Assembly: GCA_021773635.1 (NCBI GenBank)
Contig: JAJFJV010000023.1
Coordinates: 1-64,000, forward strand
DNA length: 64,000 bases
Direction: 5' to 3'
From: Gammaproteobacteria bacterium
GTDB lineage: Bacteria > Pseudomonadota > Gammaproteobacteria > HK1
Both the position numbers and the translations under genes were made by a program. The notes under the pieces were generated by a model. That model was not told the DNA's origin. It ran no database searches and saw only the letters and a list, made by a program, of their open reading frames with translations. Positions 1 through 8,456 of the stretch are shown piece after piece; positions within the stretch are counted from its first letter, which is position 1, and the number at the start of each line of letters is the position of its first letter.

Positions 1-1
1 C

Positions 2-904
2 TTATAGCAAGGAGGTGAACACCGGAGCGATCTGCTCCATCTCATTAATCAGCTGGGTAAGCTGGTTAGAATGAGGGATGAGTACCATGGGATAAGGCAC
101 TCGGGTACCGTTGTCCGCAGCTTCACGTAACCAACCACGGAACATCTTATCTTTCTCTTCCAGGCTGGTAGAAAACCAATCCACGGCCCGAATCTCACGC
201 CCATCAGAAGTCTCAAAATCCTTCCATGCGCTGGCTGGACGGGTGTTACCACACTCAGTCAGGCCTACGGAAATACCACCCGTGTTGTAGCCTTCCAGGA
301 AGTCGGTGGGATACACGTCACCCACCTTCATGGTACGGCGCACGTCGATGATTTCCAGTTCATCCATGAGCTTGAACATCATGAACGGCCACGGACGTGC
401 CTGGGAAACCTCGTCGGCACCGATATCGGCGTCGATCAGGTGGTTGTGGCCAAACTTGCCGAGGATGATGCGAACGGCCTTGGCATAGAAACCAGTATCG
501 ATACCAATCTTGATGTCCTTGGACTTGAGGTCCTTGAACATGTCGATGACGCCATCAAAAGGCTCGGAACGCTTCGGCATTTCGTCGATTTCAAGGATTT
601 CCTTGAAAGCGCTGTTAAAGCAGAACTCGGCATCGGCAAACACGGGCTCACGGCCGTGTTTTTCCTTGAACTCTGCAGCGATAGAAGGCGTCTGCAAGAT
701 CTTGAACAGATGGTCAAGTTTACGCGTTGCCATATGCGGCAGAATGACGTCGAAGGGAGGATCGATATCCCACACCCGCTTCAAGCTGAAGCGCAGCGCG
801 TTAATCGGACCAATGTTGGCAAGACCTGTCTCCTCATCAATACCGTCACAAACGGTACCGCCGAGGTCGAAGACCACCATATCTACTAGGCTTTTGCTAG
901 CCAT
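2..904 (-). CDS. Phosphonoacetaldehyde hydrolase-like HAD enzyme
   Basis: A 300-residue HAD-superfamily protein. Motif I reads DLGGT: the nucleophilic Asp is present, but the usual second Asp is Gly, matching phosphonoacetaldehyde hydrolase (PhnX), which has Ala there. A cap segment MATRKLDH lines up with PhnX MGLLKIDH and keeps the Lys that forms the Schiff base with the substrate aldehyde. ARPWPFMMFKLMDELEI and MKVGDVYPTDFLEG match the PhnX regions GRPYPWM and IKVGDTVSDMKEG. Known PhnX splits phosphonoacetaldehyde into acetaldehyde and phosphate. The protein is about 30 residues longer than typical PhnX, with an insertion between the last motif and the C-terminus, so the substrate may be a relative. 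It lies after a transketolase gene with a terminator hairpin between them; the ATG has AGGAG six bases upstream. The HAD/PhnX fold is secure; the exact substrate is inferred. Confidence 0.8.
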   Translation of the reverse strand: MASKSLVDMVVFDLGGTVCDGIDEETGLANIGPINALRFSLKRVWDIDPPFDVILPHMATRKLDHLFKILQTPSIAAEFKEKHGREPVFADAEFCFNSAFKEILEIDEMPKRSEPFDGVIDMFKDLKSKDIKIGIDTGFYAKAVRIILGKFGHNHLIDADIGADEVSQARPWPFMMFKLMDELEIIDVRRTMKVGDVYPTDFLEGYNTGGISVGLTECGNTRPASAWKDFETSDGREIRAVDWFSTSLEEKDKMFRGWLREAADNGTRVPYPMVLIPHSNQLTQLINEMEQIAPVFTSLL

Positions 905-917
905 AATCTTCTCCTAG

Positions 918-950
918 AAAAAGAAGGAGGGTGGCGAACCACCCTCCTTC
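918..950 (-). terminator. Intrinsic terminator or attenuator after transketolase
   Basis: On the minus strand a perfect 12-bp stem (GAAGGAGGGTGG and its complement, four-base loop) is followed by a T run, 20 bases after the transketolase stop. The PhnX-like gene begins only 14 bases further on, so read-through must supply it unless a promoter lies inside the transketolase gene. Confidence 0.8.
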
Positions 951-970
951 GATTACTGCTTGGCTACTGC

Positions 971-2917
971 TTAGGCACCGAGTAATTCGATGGCGCTTTC
1001 AGCAATGTGCTCGGCAGTGATGCCGTAGTGCTGTACCAGCTCATAAGGCTTGGCAGTCTGACCAAACTGGTCCTGCACGCCCATGCGCTTCATCTTCGGA
1101 CCTGGGCCCGCTTCCAGAATGGTACCGGCAACGATGTTACCCAGTGCTTCGTTGTGATCCTGGGAGATAGCAATCACGCCCTTGACACCATCAACAGCCT
1201 TAATCAGGCCAGCAGCATCCAGAGGCTTAACGGTGTGCATGTTGACCACGGTCACGTCCAGTCCCTTCTCCTCTTTGAGGATAACGGATGCACGCATTGC
1301 TTCAGACACCATGGAACCACAGGCAACGATAGCCAGATCGGCACTGCGCGACTTCCACTCGGTGGACAGCGCGGTATCGAAGGCATCGACGAAGTTAGCC
1401 TGACGACCGGTGAAGTTAATGACGTTAGCCACCCCATACTGATAAGGGGTATCGGCCTTGGTCACCACTGGCTTCGGAGCACGTTCCTGCAGGGTGATGA
1501 TCGGACCCTTCACCTCAGAAATAGCGGCTTTGGTGGCACGCTTGGCTTCGTTGTTGTCACACGGCCACTGGATGCGCATGTTGGGCATGTAGTAGCCCAG
1601 GGTGATACCTTCCATGCACTCGTGCATACCGCCGTCGCCGCCTAGCAGCGCTTCCGTCGGGAAGTACTTGGCGTTGAAGTCGGAGAAGGCGATGCTGGTA
1701 CGGATGTGGTCATAACCACGGCCAACCGCAAAACCAGTGTAGCCCTGGGTCAGAGGAATGAAGCCCTCTTTTGCCAGACCGGCGGAGATCATAGCCATGT
1801 TCTGCTCGGCACAACCGACGTCCACGAACTGATTGCTGGCCTTGTACTTGGCTTTGTCATCGTCATTCATGCCGATGAGCTTATGGGAGTCGTCGGTGCA
1901 AACGATGACGTTCTTGTCAGCGTCCAGACACTCACGGAAGCCCTCGGTGATGCCAATGCCGGTCCAAACCTGCTCGACCTTCATGTCATCGCCAGCATTC
2001 CAGCCATAGGCCTTGCTGAACTTCGGATCTGCATCGTTAAGCTCGCCAGTGACCTTTTCCTGATACTCGTCGGCCAGCTTGCAGAACTCTTCGTGCGGGA
2101 ACTCAACACCCAGCTCTTCGAAAGCACCAGCCAACTGATCGCGACCCGGAGCCTTGGAGTGATAGGCCACCACGTCGTGCATGAAGGAAACGCCCTTACC
2201 GATTTTGGTGGTACCAATGACGACCGTCGGCTTACCTTTACCCGGCACCATGGCCTTGTCATAGGCATCGCAAACAGACTGCATGTCGTTGCCATCGGCA
2301 AGCTCAATCACTTCCCAGTTAAAGGCGCGGAATTTGTCAGCCAGGGGCTCCAGCTCATTACAGTCTTCGATGCGGCTGTAGTTCTGGATGCGGTTGAAAT
2401 CGATAAAGGTAACCAGATTGTCGAGGCCATGGGCACCGGCAAACATGATGGCTTCCCACATGCTGCCTTCCTGCAGCTCACCGTCGCTGTTCTGGGTAAC
2501 GATCCAATGATTCTTGCCCTGCAGCTTGGCGGCCAACGCGGAGCCAACGGCTACGCCAAGGGCCTGACCCAGGGAACCGGAGGACATTTCCCAGCCATAC
2601 AGCTTGGTGCGATCCGGGTGACCCTGGAAAGGGCTGCCATAACGACGGTAGCCTACGGTGTCCTGCCACTTGTAGTAGCCCTTGTGGACCAGCAGTGAAT
2701 AGATACCGGGGGTGATGTGGCCCTGGCCAACAAAATAACGATCACGGGAATCAGATTCCGGATCGATGTTCATTTTGTCAAACCAGCCAGCAATCATCCA
2801 CTCGGCACCAGACATGGCACCACCCACATGACCACCGCCTACGGCGGAACTCATGGTCATGCCAAGGGCTTTAAAGCTCTTGACGATTTCTTCAAGTTCT
2901 GCAACAGATTTACCCAT
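971..2917 (-). CDS. Divergent transketolase (phn-cluster copy)
   Basis: 648 residues with all three transketolase domains. Visible landmarks are GGHVGGA (first active-site His), QGHITPG, GHPD, the ThDP-binding segment SDGELQEG, the catalytic Glu in CAEQNM, and GGDGGMH in the pyrimidine domain. Two departures stand out. The ThDP motif begins with S instead of G (NSDG for GDG). Residues that bind the donor phosphate in E. coli TktA are not all kept: the segment around TktA Arg358 reads WTGIGITEGF, and the His461 position falls on a Pro in KYFPTEALLGG, while the Arg in LQER may stand in for Arg520. So the enzyme probably transfers or cleaves a C2 ketol, but not necessarily from ordinary sugar phosphates. 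A paralogue with the same departures is at 15485-17455. AGGAG precedes the ATG by six bases, and a promoter and a terminator bracket the gene. Confidence 0.85.
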   Translation of the reverse strand: MGKSVAELEEIVKSFKALGMTMSSAVGGGHVGGAMSGAEWMIAGWFDKMNIDPESDSRDRYFVGQGHITPGIYSLLVHKGYYKWQDTVGYRRYGSPFQGHPDRTKLYGWEMSSGSLGQALGVAVGSALAAKLQGKNHWIVTQNSDGELQEGSMWEAIMFAGAHGLDNLVTFIDFNRIQNYSRIEDCNELEPLADKFRAFNWEVIELADGNDMQSVCDAYDKAMVPGKGKPTVVIGTTKIGKGVSFMHDVVAYHSKAPGRDQLAGAFEELGVEFPHEEFCKLADEYQEKVTGELNDADPKFSKAYGWNAGDDMKVEQVWTGIGITEGFRECLDADKNVIVCTDDSHKLIGMNDDDKAKYKASNQFVDVGCAEQNMAMISAGLAKEGFIPLTQGYTGFAVGRGYDHIRTSIAFSDFNAKYFPTEALLGGDGGMHECMEGITLGYYMPNMRIQWPCDNNEAKRATKAAISEVKGPIITLQERAPKPVVTKADTPYQYGVANVINFTGRQANFVDAFDTALSTEWKSRSADLAIVACGSMVSEAMRASVILKEEKGLDVTVVNMHTVKPLDAAGLIKAVDGVKGVIAISQDHNEALGNIVAGTILEAGPGPKMKRMGVQDQFGQTAKPYELVQHYGITAEHIAESAIELLGA

Positions 2918-2942
2918 GTTAACTCCTGCTATTACGTTAGCT

Positions 2943-2970
2943 TATGTATAAATGAACCCCAAAATGACAA
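2943..2970 (-). promoter_or_regulatory. Putative sigma-70 promoter for the transketolase gene
   Basis: Read on the minus strand, TTGTCA is followed after 16 bases by TACATA, 26 bases upstream of the transketolase ATG. It lies just past the terminator of the upstream dehydrogenase gene, which makes an independent promoter here reasonable. Found by eye only. Confidence 0.45.
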
Positions 2971-3057
2971 GCCGGTATCCAGAGCGGATGGGTTGACACT
3001 TGGAAGGGTCAAACAGAGGGAGTACGGAGACCCCCAAAACTTCCGGCCTAAAAGCCG

Positions 3058-3092
3058 AAAAAACTTGCCCCGGCAACAAGACCGGGGCAAGT
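3058..3092 (-). terminator. Intrinsic terminator after the D-2-hydroxyacid dehydrogenase
   Basis: An 11-bp perfect stem (ACTTGCCCCGG with its complement, eight-base loop) is followed on the minus strand by six T residues, 23 bases past the dehydrogenase stop codon. It separates that gene from the transketolase gene. Confidence 0.85.
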
Positions 3093-3114
3093 CATAGCAC
3101 GGTGTTAACCGGTA

Positions 3115-4062
3115 CTAGCTAACCTGGTCCGCATTCACGGCCATGTTAGGTACTTCGCCGGCAACCAGCTTGGCAGCATTGTCAGCGAAGAACTGGTAAC
3201 GACCCTTGAGGGCCTCGTTGGAGCAGAAGGCGATGTGCGGGGTCAGAACGATGTTGTTCAGATCACGCAGCGGGCTCTTCGGATCCAGCGGCTCTTTCTC
3301 GAACACGTCGAGGCAGGCACCAGCAATCTTCTTGGCCTTGAGGGCCTCGACCAGAGCGGCCTCATCAACCACCGGACCACGACATGCATTAACCAGCATG
3401 GCGGTGTCTTTCATGGCTTCAAACTGCTCGGCACCGAACAGACCGGTGGTTTCCGGGGTCAGCAGCACGTGCAGGGTGATGAAGTCGGCGCTCTTGATGA
3501 GCTCATCCAGCGACACCAGGGCGGTGCCGTCGTTGGTCTCTTTGCAGTAGGGGTCGTGGGCAATAACGGTCATGCCATAGCCGCGGGCAATACGGGCCGC
3601 TTCACGACCGATGTTGCCATAACCGACGACACCAAAGGTCTTACCCTTGAACTCAGGAATACCGATGAAGTCAGTGCTCTTCCAGCCGCCGTCTTTGAGG
3701 ATGGCGTCGAATTCGGCGATGTGGTTTTTCAGGGAGCTCAAGGAACTCCAGACCAGCTCGGCAACGGAAGTCGCTGCGACGTTAGGAGTCACGCAAACAT
3801 AGCAGTTGTTCTTGTTGGCGGCTTCGAGGTCTACGTTGTTGTAGCCAGTGCCACAATGTACGAGACGCAGGTTCTTGGCGCGGTTCAGAAATTCGGCGTT
3901 GACATCAATATGGCCGGGGACGAGGAAATTAATTTCTTCAATCTGCGCTTCCATTTCTTCTGCAGTCAGCAACAACACTTCCGAATCCGCCGGGAAGATC
4001 CCGTCAGTGTAAGCAGCGGTATCTTCTTTTGCGTTGGTGACCAGGCATACCTTCATTGTCAT
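3115..4062 (-). CDS. D-2-hydroxyacid dehydrogenase (NAD-dependent)
   Basis: 315 residues of the D-isomer-specific 2-hydroxyacid dehydrogenase family. The Rossmann motif VGYGNIG is followed by HDPY, whose Asp at the end of the second strand favours NAD over NADP. The catalytic Arg (NACRGPVVDE), Glu (FEKEPLD) and His (TPHIAF) are all present. It sits between an Fsr-like transporter and a transketolase in a phosphonate-type cluster, which invites a comparison with phosphite dehydrogenase PtxD. However, the PtxD lysine in ALKGFDNFD is Thr here (CGTGYNNVD), as in ordinary hydroxyacid dehydrogenases. A 2-hydroxy or 2-oxo acid substrate, possibly a phosphono-acid such as phosphonolactate, is more likely than phosphite. 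The gene seems to have its own terminator. A second member of the family is at 14502-15485. Confidence 0.85.
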   Translation of the reverse strand: MTMKVCLVTNAKEDTAAYTDGIFPADSEVLLLTAEEMEAQIEEINFLVPGHIDVNAEFLNRAKNLRLVHCGTGYNNVDLEAANKNNCYVCVTPNVAATSVAELVWSSLSSLKNHIAEFDAILKDGGWKSTDFIGIPEFKGKTFGVVGYGNIGREAARIARGYGMTVIAHDPYCKETNDGTALVSLDELIKSADFITLHVLLTPETTGLFGAEQFEAMKDTAMLVNACRGPVVDEAALVEALKAKKIAGACLDVFEKEPLDPKSPLRDLNNIVLTPHIAFCSNEALKGRYQFFADNAAKLVAGEVPNMAVNADQVS

Positions 4063-4424
4063 TTCATCTATCCTCAGAGGTTACAGAAAATCACTGATAT
4101 CGTGGCCTAAACGCCACGCCATATAAGAGCATCGCAGAGACGACTGATTTTGCCCCCACAAATGCTGGCAACACGAAAACCACAGCCGTGCCGCCCCGGG
4201 GCTTGAAAAGGCGCCCAGAAAGCCGGTAAGCATTTGAATCTGGTGTAACTATTGGTTTTCTGCCTGGCTGAAGGCCAGGGCTGAATCCACAGTCCCCAAG
4301 GGGCTATATAGAAGTCCCTTAGAGAACGACGAGCCTATGCCGATTTCCAACATAGATCAAACGAAGTCTTTTCATTCCACTCATGAACAAACACTCATGG
4401 TTAACTCTCTTGCATGAGGAAAAA
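4063..4424. other. Intergenic region, no gene seen
   Basis: About 360 bases between the dehydrogenase start and the MFS stop. The part near 4062 should carry the promoter of the dehydrogenase gene, but I see no convincing -35/-10 pair. The hairpin-prone segment near 4261-4285 (GCCTGGCTGAAGGCCAGGGC) could end the MFS transcript. Short reading frames here have no ribosome-binding site or recognisable product. Confidence 0.5.
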
Positions 4425-5633
4425 CTACCGCACACGAGAGTCAGCTGCCGAAATCTCCCGCCTCATCGGGATCAGCAAAGGCAAGGTCAGCAATGCAAGC
4501 ACGCCGATAGCGGCAATACTAAATTCAAGACCAAAGCCATCATTAACCAGACCCAGGGCCGCAGGTGCCAGCGCGGAGGCGCCAAAAAGCAGGGTGTAAA
4601 AAAGCCCGTAACCCCGAGCCTGGCGTTCCTCTGAAACAAAATCTGCGACGCTGCCGTAGAGCACTGTCGAGGTTCCGTTCATGGCCACGCCAATAATAGG
4701 TAAAGTCCAGAATAACGGTTCCAGCGACAATACCAGTGCCAGCAATATACCCACTCCGGTGGCTACTTCTGTAACTAACACGGTACGGATAACCCCTAAA
4801 CGAGCAGCCAGTATGCCACACACATACTTACCAAAGGCACCGCCCACAAATACCAGGCCAAAGGCAAAACCAGTCCGCTCCACGCCCATTCCCTTTGCCA
4901 CCAGCAAAAATGGAATGAAGGTCAGAAAACCCATGCGGGCGGCAGAATCAAGCATTCCGATCAAGCTCAGCAGGGAGAAAGCACGCGGGCGCAAAATACC
5001 CCAGCCACTCACCTTTTCCGAACTATCCGAGCGCTTTAACCGAGCAGGATGCTCGCCCACTTCGAGGCGCCGCAGCATGAGGAATATAGCCATCCCCAAT
5101 GCTACGGTAACGCAACCAAATACCAGGGTCGTGCTACGCCAGCTTAGAACCAGCATCAAACCGGCGGCCAATACCGGATACGCAGCCTTGCCCACATCTC
5201 CGGCAAAGTTATACACACCGAGTGCTACACGGCGCCGCTCAGGGGTAAATGCCGAACTAATGATGCTGGAAGAAAGCGGATGCTGTACGCCAGAGCCAAG
5301 GCCCGCGAGTATCAGCAATACAACAAAACTCTCGTAAGCTTCCACCAACCCGATAGCAGCGAAGGCAATGGCCACCAGAATCATCCCCGCTATCAGAAGT
5401 ACCCTTTCACCTAGCCGCTCGGAGAGAAAACCTGCGGGGATTTGAAACAGTGCCATAGCGCCCACATAACAGCCCACCAATACCCCGACCTGGGTAGCAC
5501 TAAAGCCATAAGCCAAGGCCCACAAGGGCACCAGCGTATATAACAGATTGCTATAGCCGTCGTGCACCATGTGGCAACTTGATGCCGAAAACAGCACTCG
5601 GTTTGCGCGCCTAATGGTTGGATCTGGGGCCAT
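4425..5633 (-). CDS. MFS transporter, fosmidomycin-resistance (Fsr)-like
   Basis: 402 residues with about 12 hydrophobic segments and major-facilitator character. The N-terminal segment SSCHMVHDGYSNLLYTLVPL and the later GSGVQHPLSSS recall the Fsr branch, whose E. coli member exports the phosphonate antibiotic fosmidomycin. It lies between the PhnCDE-type importer, from which a strong terminator separates it, and the D-2-hydroxyacid dehydrogenase. In this context a role in moving a phosphonate, a phosphonate-derived intermediate or the carbon product is plausible. Direction and substrate cannot be read from the sequence, and other MFS drug or sugar families remain possible. Confidence 0.7.
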   Translation of the reverse strand: MAPDPTIRRANRVLFSASSCHMVHDGYSNLLYTLVPLWALAYGFSATQVGVLVGCYVGAMALFQIPAGFLSERLGERVLLIAGMILVAIAFAAIGLVEAYESFVVLLILAGLGSGVQHPLSSSIISSAFTPERRRVALGVYNFAGDVGKAAYPVLAAGLMLVLSWRSTTLVFGCVTVALGMAIFLMLRRLEVGEHPARLKRSDSSEKVSGWGILRPRAFSLLSLIGMLDSAARMGFLTFIPFLLVAKGMGVERTGFAFGLVFVGGAFGKYVCGILAARLGVIRTVLVTEVATGVGILLALVLSLEPLFWTLPIIGVAMNGTSTVLYGSVADFVSEERQARGYGLFYTLLFGASALAPAALGLVNDGFGLEFSIAAIGVLALLTLPLLIPMRREISAADSRVR

Positions 5634-5703
5634 GGACTTAACGATACTCCAAACAAGCGGAACGGCTGGGGACTAATAAAGGGGCTGTGGACATCTCTTG
5701 CAC

Positions 5704-5734
5704 AAAAAAAACCGCCCTCCAATGGAGGGCGGTT
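5704..5734 (-). terminator. Intrinsic terminator of the phnDCEE genes
   Basis: On the minus strand an 11-bp perfect stem (AACCGCCCTCC and its complement) with a three-base loop runs straight into seven or more T residues, about 45 bases after the last permease gene. It marks the end of the ABC-transporter transcript, so the MFS gene should have its own start. Confidence 0.9.
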
Positions 5735-5776
5735 ATGGCGTTACGCCACGAAACTAACGTGGCAGTAAAGCGATAC

Positions 5777-6580
5777 TTACTGAATTGCCTCGCGCAACTT
5801 GAGACAGAGACGGTCAATCACGGTGATCATGCAAACAATGATAATTACCACCGTAGTCGCCTGCTCAAACTCATACATACTCATGTTCCAGAGCAAGGTG
5901 ACACCCAAACCACCGGCACCCACGAACCCGAGCACCGTTGCCTGACGCGTGTTGTGATCCCAGTAATACAGCGTGTAACTGATATACAGTGGAAACACCT
6001 CTGGCATGGCGCCATAAAAGAACACCTTCCAGCGACTGGCGCCAGTAGCAGTCATCGCTTCCAACATACCAATATCCGAGGCCTCTACCGCTTCGGAAAG
6101 CAGCTTGGAAAGCATACCCACCGAGAAGATAGTCAGTGCAATCACGCCAGGCATCGGACCAAGACCTACGGCCACCACGAAGAACAGTGCCCAGATGATC
6201 TCAGATACTCCACGGAAGATATTCAGCACCATACGAACGGGATGATATATATACCAAGGCGACATGTTATGAGAAGCCAGGAAACCCACGGGAATCGAAA
6301 TAAGCGACCCCAGGAAGGTTGCCAGTATCCCGATGTAAAGGGTCTCCCAGAAAGGCACCCAAAGGTTTTTATACCCTTCAATGCTCGGCGGGAACATCAG
6401 TACCAGGGTTTCCCACACCTTCGGGAGGCCCTTGGCCAATTCGACTGGGCTGAATTCCGCCCCGACGATGGACCACCAGTAGATCCCGAGTAAAACCACC
6501 GCAATCGCCAGGCGGAACGGTGTGTAACGCGGGGGAAAGTGCGGCATGGGCACCGCATTTGCTGTCGTTTCATTTGTCAT
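5777..6580 (-). CDS. phnE: Phosphonate-type ABC transporter permease 2 (PhnE)
   Basis: 267 residues with about six membrane segments. The cytoplasmic coupling loop reads EAVEASDIGMLEAMTATGAS and is followed by FYGAMPEVFPLYISYTLYYW and the VLGFVGAGGLG ending, all standard for PhnE-type permeases of the PhnCDE family. The upstream permease gene ends two bases before this one starts, so the two probably form a heterodimeric channel. Known relatives import phosphonates, phosphite or phosphate esters; the sequence does not choose between them. Confidence 0.9.
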   Translation of the reverse strand: MTNETTANAVPMPHFPPRYTPFRLAIAVVLLGIYWWSIVGAEFSPVELAKGLPKVWETLVLMFPPSIEGYKNLWVPFWETLYIGILATFLGSLISIPVGFLASHNMSPWYIYHPVRMVLNIFRGVSEIIWALFFVVAVGLGPMPGVIALTIFSVGMLSKLLSEAVEASDIGMLEAMTATGASRWKVFFYGAMPEVFPLYISYTLYYWDHNTRQATVLGFVGAGGLGVTLLWNMSMYEFEQATTVVIIIVCMITVIDRLCLKLREAIQ

Positions 6581-6582
6581 GG

Positions 6583-7407
6583 CTAGATAATCCTGCTACG
6601 AGCGGCCGCACTGGTCCGGTCAATGATGGTCAGGATGATGACAATCACGCCCAGAACAGTAATGGCCTGCTGGTATTCAAATTCAGCGATGGCCGAGGTC
6701 AGCAGGAAGCCAATACCACCGGCTCCCACAAGTCCAAGAACCGTGGCCGAACGGTTGTTATAGTCCCAATACAGCAACACGACCGACATGATATTGGGCA
6801 AGATGGTAGGAATAATTCCAAAGAAGAATATCTGCAAACGATTGGCCCCGGTGGACTTCATCGCCTCAAGAATCCCTTCATCCACGGCCTCAATGGTCTC
6901 GTAGAAGAACTTACCCATACTGCCGGTGCTATGCAGGGTCAGTGCCAGCGTACCCGGGAAAGTACCCAAGCCCACCGCAGAGACCAGAATCATGGCCCAC
7001 AGCAGCTCGGGAACGGTACGCAGGGTATTTAACGCGACACGAACCAGATTACCCAACCAGTGAATCCGTCGCGTGCTGGTAGCCGCATAGAAGGCCAGAA
7101 ACATAGCGATGGGAATTGGCAGAGTTGTCCCAACCAGAGCCATTTGCAGGGTTTCCACCAGTGGCCCGGAGATTTCCGCTAGCGGCTCGAAGTTCGGTGG
7201 GAACATGCGGCCAAGCAGCTTCCATATATGGGGAGAACCACGCTCCAGTTCCACCAGGTTGAAGTTGGTGTAATAGGCAGCGTAGAAAACGACAGCCAGA
7301 ACAATCGCAACCAGGATGGCATAACCCGTGCGCACCTTTCGGCGCACATAGATGGCGAGTTCCAGGCCCTCAAGATCGATCTTACTTACGTCAAGTATTT
7401 TAGCCAT
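6583..7407 (-). CDS. phnE: Phosphonate-type ABC transporter permease 1 (PhnE)
   Basis: 274 residues. A long N-terminal cytoplasmic lead and one membrane span precede a canonical PhnE core with the coupling segment EAVDEGILEAMKSTGANRLQ and the ending VLGLVGAGGIGFLL. It overlaps the stop of the upstream ATPase gene by one base, so translation is coupled. It resembles the following permease in its second half, which indicates an old duplication. It works with PhnC and PhnD in the inner membrane. Confidence 0.9.
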   Translation of the reverse strand: MAKILDVSKIDLEGLELAIYVRRKVRTGYAILVAIVLAVVFYAAYYTNFNLVELERGSPHIWKLLGRMFPPNFEPLAEISGPLVETLQMALVGTTLPIPIAMFLAFYAATSTRRIHWLGNLVRVALNTLRTVPELLWAMILVSAVGLGTFPGTLALTLHSTGSMGKFFYETIEAVDEGILEAMKSTGANRLQIFFFGIIPTILPNIMSVVLLYWDYNNRSATVLGLVGAGGIGFLLTSAIAEFEYQQAITVLGVIVIILTIIDRTSAAARSRII

Positions 7408-8207
7408 TAGGTCGTACCTACGACTTTGCCATCTTCCATTTTGAATACACGGTTGATGGCGGCATCGTCCAGGCTTTCTCCCGGACCATCGAAGGCGACC
7501 TTGCCCTCGGACAGACCGATAATACGACTGGCGTATTTCTTGGCGAGATCCAGGTGATGGAGGGTCATGACGATGGTGATGTTGTCACGACGGGCAATCT
7601 CACCAATTAACTCGAGGATCATGTGCTGGTTTTTCACGTCGAGTGCCGCGATGGGCTCATCGGCGAGAATAATTTCCGGCTCCTGAATCAGCATGCGGGC
7701 AATAGCCACACGCTGTTTCTGGCCACCGGACAGGGTGTCGGCGCGACGGAAATAGAGCTCTTCCTCATGCAGACCGGCGCGACGCAGACAATCAATCGCA
7801 CGCTCGTGGTCGTCACGGGTAAAGCTGAAGGTCAGGGAGCGCCAGGTATTGAGATAGTGCAGGCGACCACACATAACATTCATGATGACCGACATACGGT
7901 TCACCAGGTTGAACTCCTGGAAAATCATGCCGATTTTGGAACGCTGCTTCAGCAGTTCCTTGGTCTTCATATCGCCGAGGCGTTTGCCATCGATGACGAT
8001 GTCGCCCTTGGTGGGCTTAATAAGGTAATTGATATGGCGCATCAGGGTCGACTTACCGACACCACTGGGGCCAAAGAGAATGCAGTATTCTCCCTTGTCT
8101 ATACTTAGATTGATGTCGTCCACAGCAATGATATTGCCGTCATAAGACTTGGTCAGGTGGTCGACTACGATTTTAGGCTTACGCGAACCCGCGTTCTGCT
8201 CGGACAC
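7407..8207 (-). CDS. phnC: Phosphonate-type ABC transporter ATPase (PhnC)
   Basis: An ABC ATPase of about 266 residues. Walker A is GPSGVGKST, the signature is LSGGQKQRVAIARML, Walker B is IILADEP followed by the D-loop ALDVKN, and the switch His is in TLHHLD. Overall it matches PhnC of phosphonate/phosphite importers. I prefer the GTG at 8207 because GGGGGA lies six bases upstream; the frame stays open to 8258, but the extra residues look unlike the family. A strong terminator precedes the gene, so it is probably made at a lower level than the binding protein. Confidence 0.9.
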   Translation of the reverse strand: MSEQNAGSRKPKIVVDHLTKSYDGNIIAVDDINLSIDKGEYCILFGPSGVGKSTLMRHINYLIKPTKGDIVIDGKRLGDMKTKELLKQRSKIGMIFQEFNLVNRMSVIMNVMCGRLHYLNTWRSLTFSFTRDDHERAIDCLRRAGLHEEELYFRRADTLSGGQKQRVAIARMLIQEPEIILADEPIAALDVKNQHMILELIGEIARRDNITIVMTLHHLDLAKKYASRIIGLSEGKVAFDGPGESLDDAAINRVFKMEDGKVVGTT

Positions 8208-8364
8208 TGCACATCCCCCAGCTACTTCAAAGGTAGAACTTCTGGCCCGGCAGGCCACGAAGCTCTCTCATCGGACAGAAAAAGGTGCCGGACACCAGAT
8301 GTCCCACACCCGACTTAATAGTTGGCTGGCCCTAGAATCGACCAGATGACAAACAAGACCCGCT

Positions 8365-8442
8365 AAAAAGCTACCGGCAGCCCGCTTTGGGCAGGCTGCC
8401 GGCAACCAAACTGCATCTATCGCCGCTTAGCAGGCGATAGAT
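8365..8442 (-). terminator. Tandem hairpins between phnD and phnC
   Basis: Two inverted repeats follow the phnD stop. The first (ATCTATCGCC/GGCGATAGAT, 8415-8442) has no T run and may protect the 3' end. The second (CCGGCAGCC/GGCTGCCGG, 8374-8402) is followed on the minus strand by five T residues and looks like an intrinsic terminator. Such an arrangement is common after genes for ABC binding proteins, which are needed in excess over the membrane parts. Confidence 0.75.
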
Positions 8443-8456
8443 ATCTTACAGTTTAA

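Noticed and set aside
3115-4062. Reading the dehydrogenase as phosphite dehydrogenase PtxD because it neighbours a phosphonate/phosphite-type importer
   Set aside because: The Lys in PtxD ALKGFDNFD is Thr here (CGTGYNNVD), which is the pattern of ordinary 2-hydroxyacid dehydrogenases.
3235-4110. Long plus-strand frames opposite the dehydrogenase and other minus-strand genes (also 1007-1645, 1706-2698, 9948-10997)
   Set aside because: They are antisense shadows of well-conserved genes with no homology marks or start signals of their own.
4261-4320. TATATAG near 4306 as the -10 of a promoter for the dehydrogenase gene
   Set aside because: No acceptable -35 at 16-18 bases in the correct orientation, and it is over 240 bases from the start codon.
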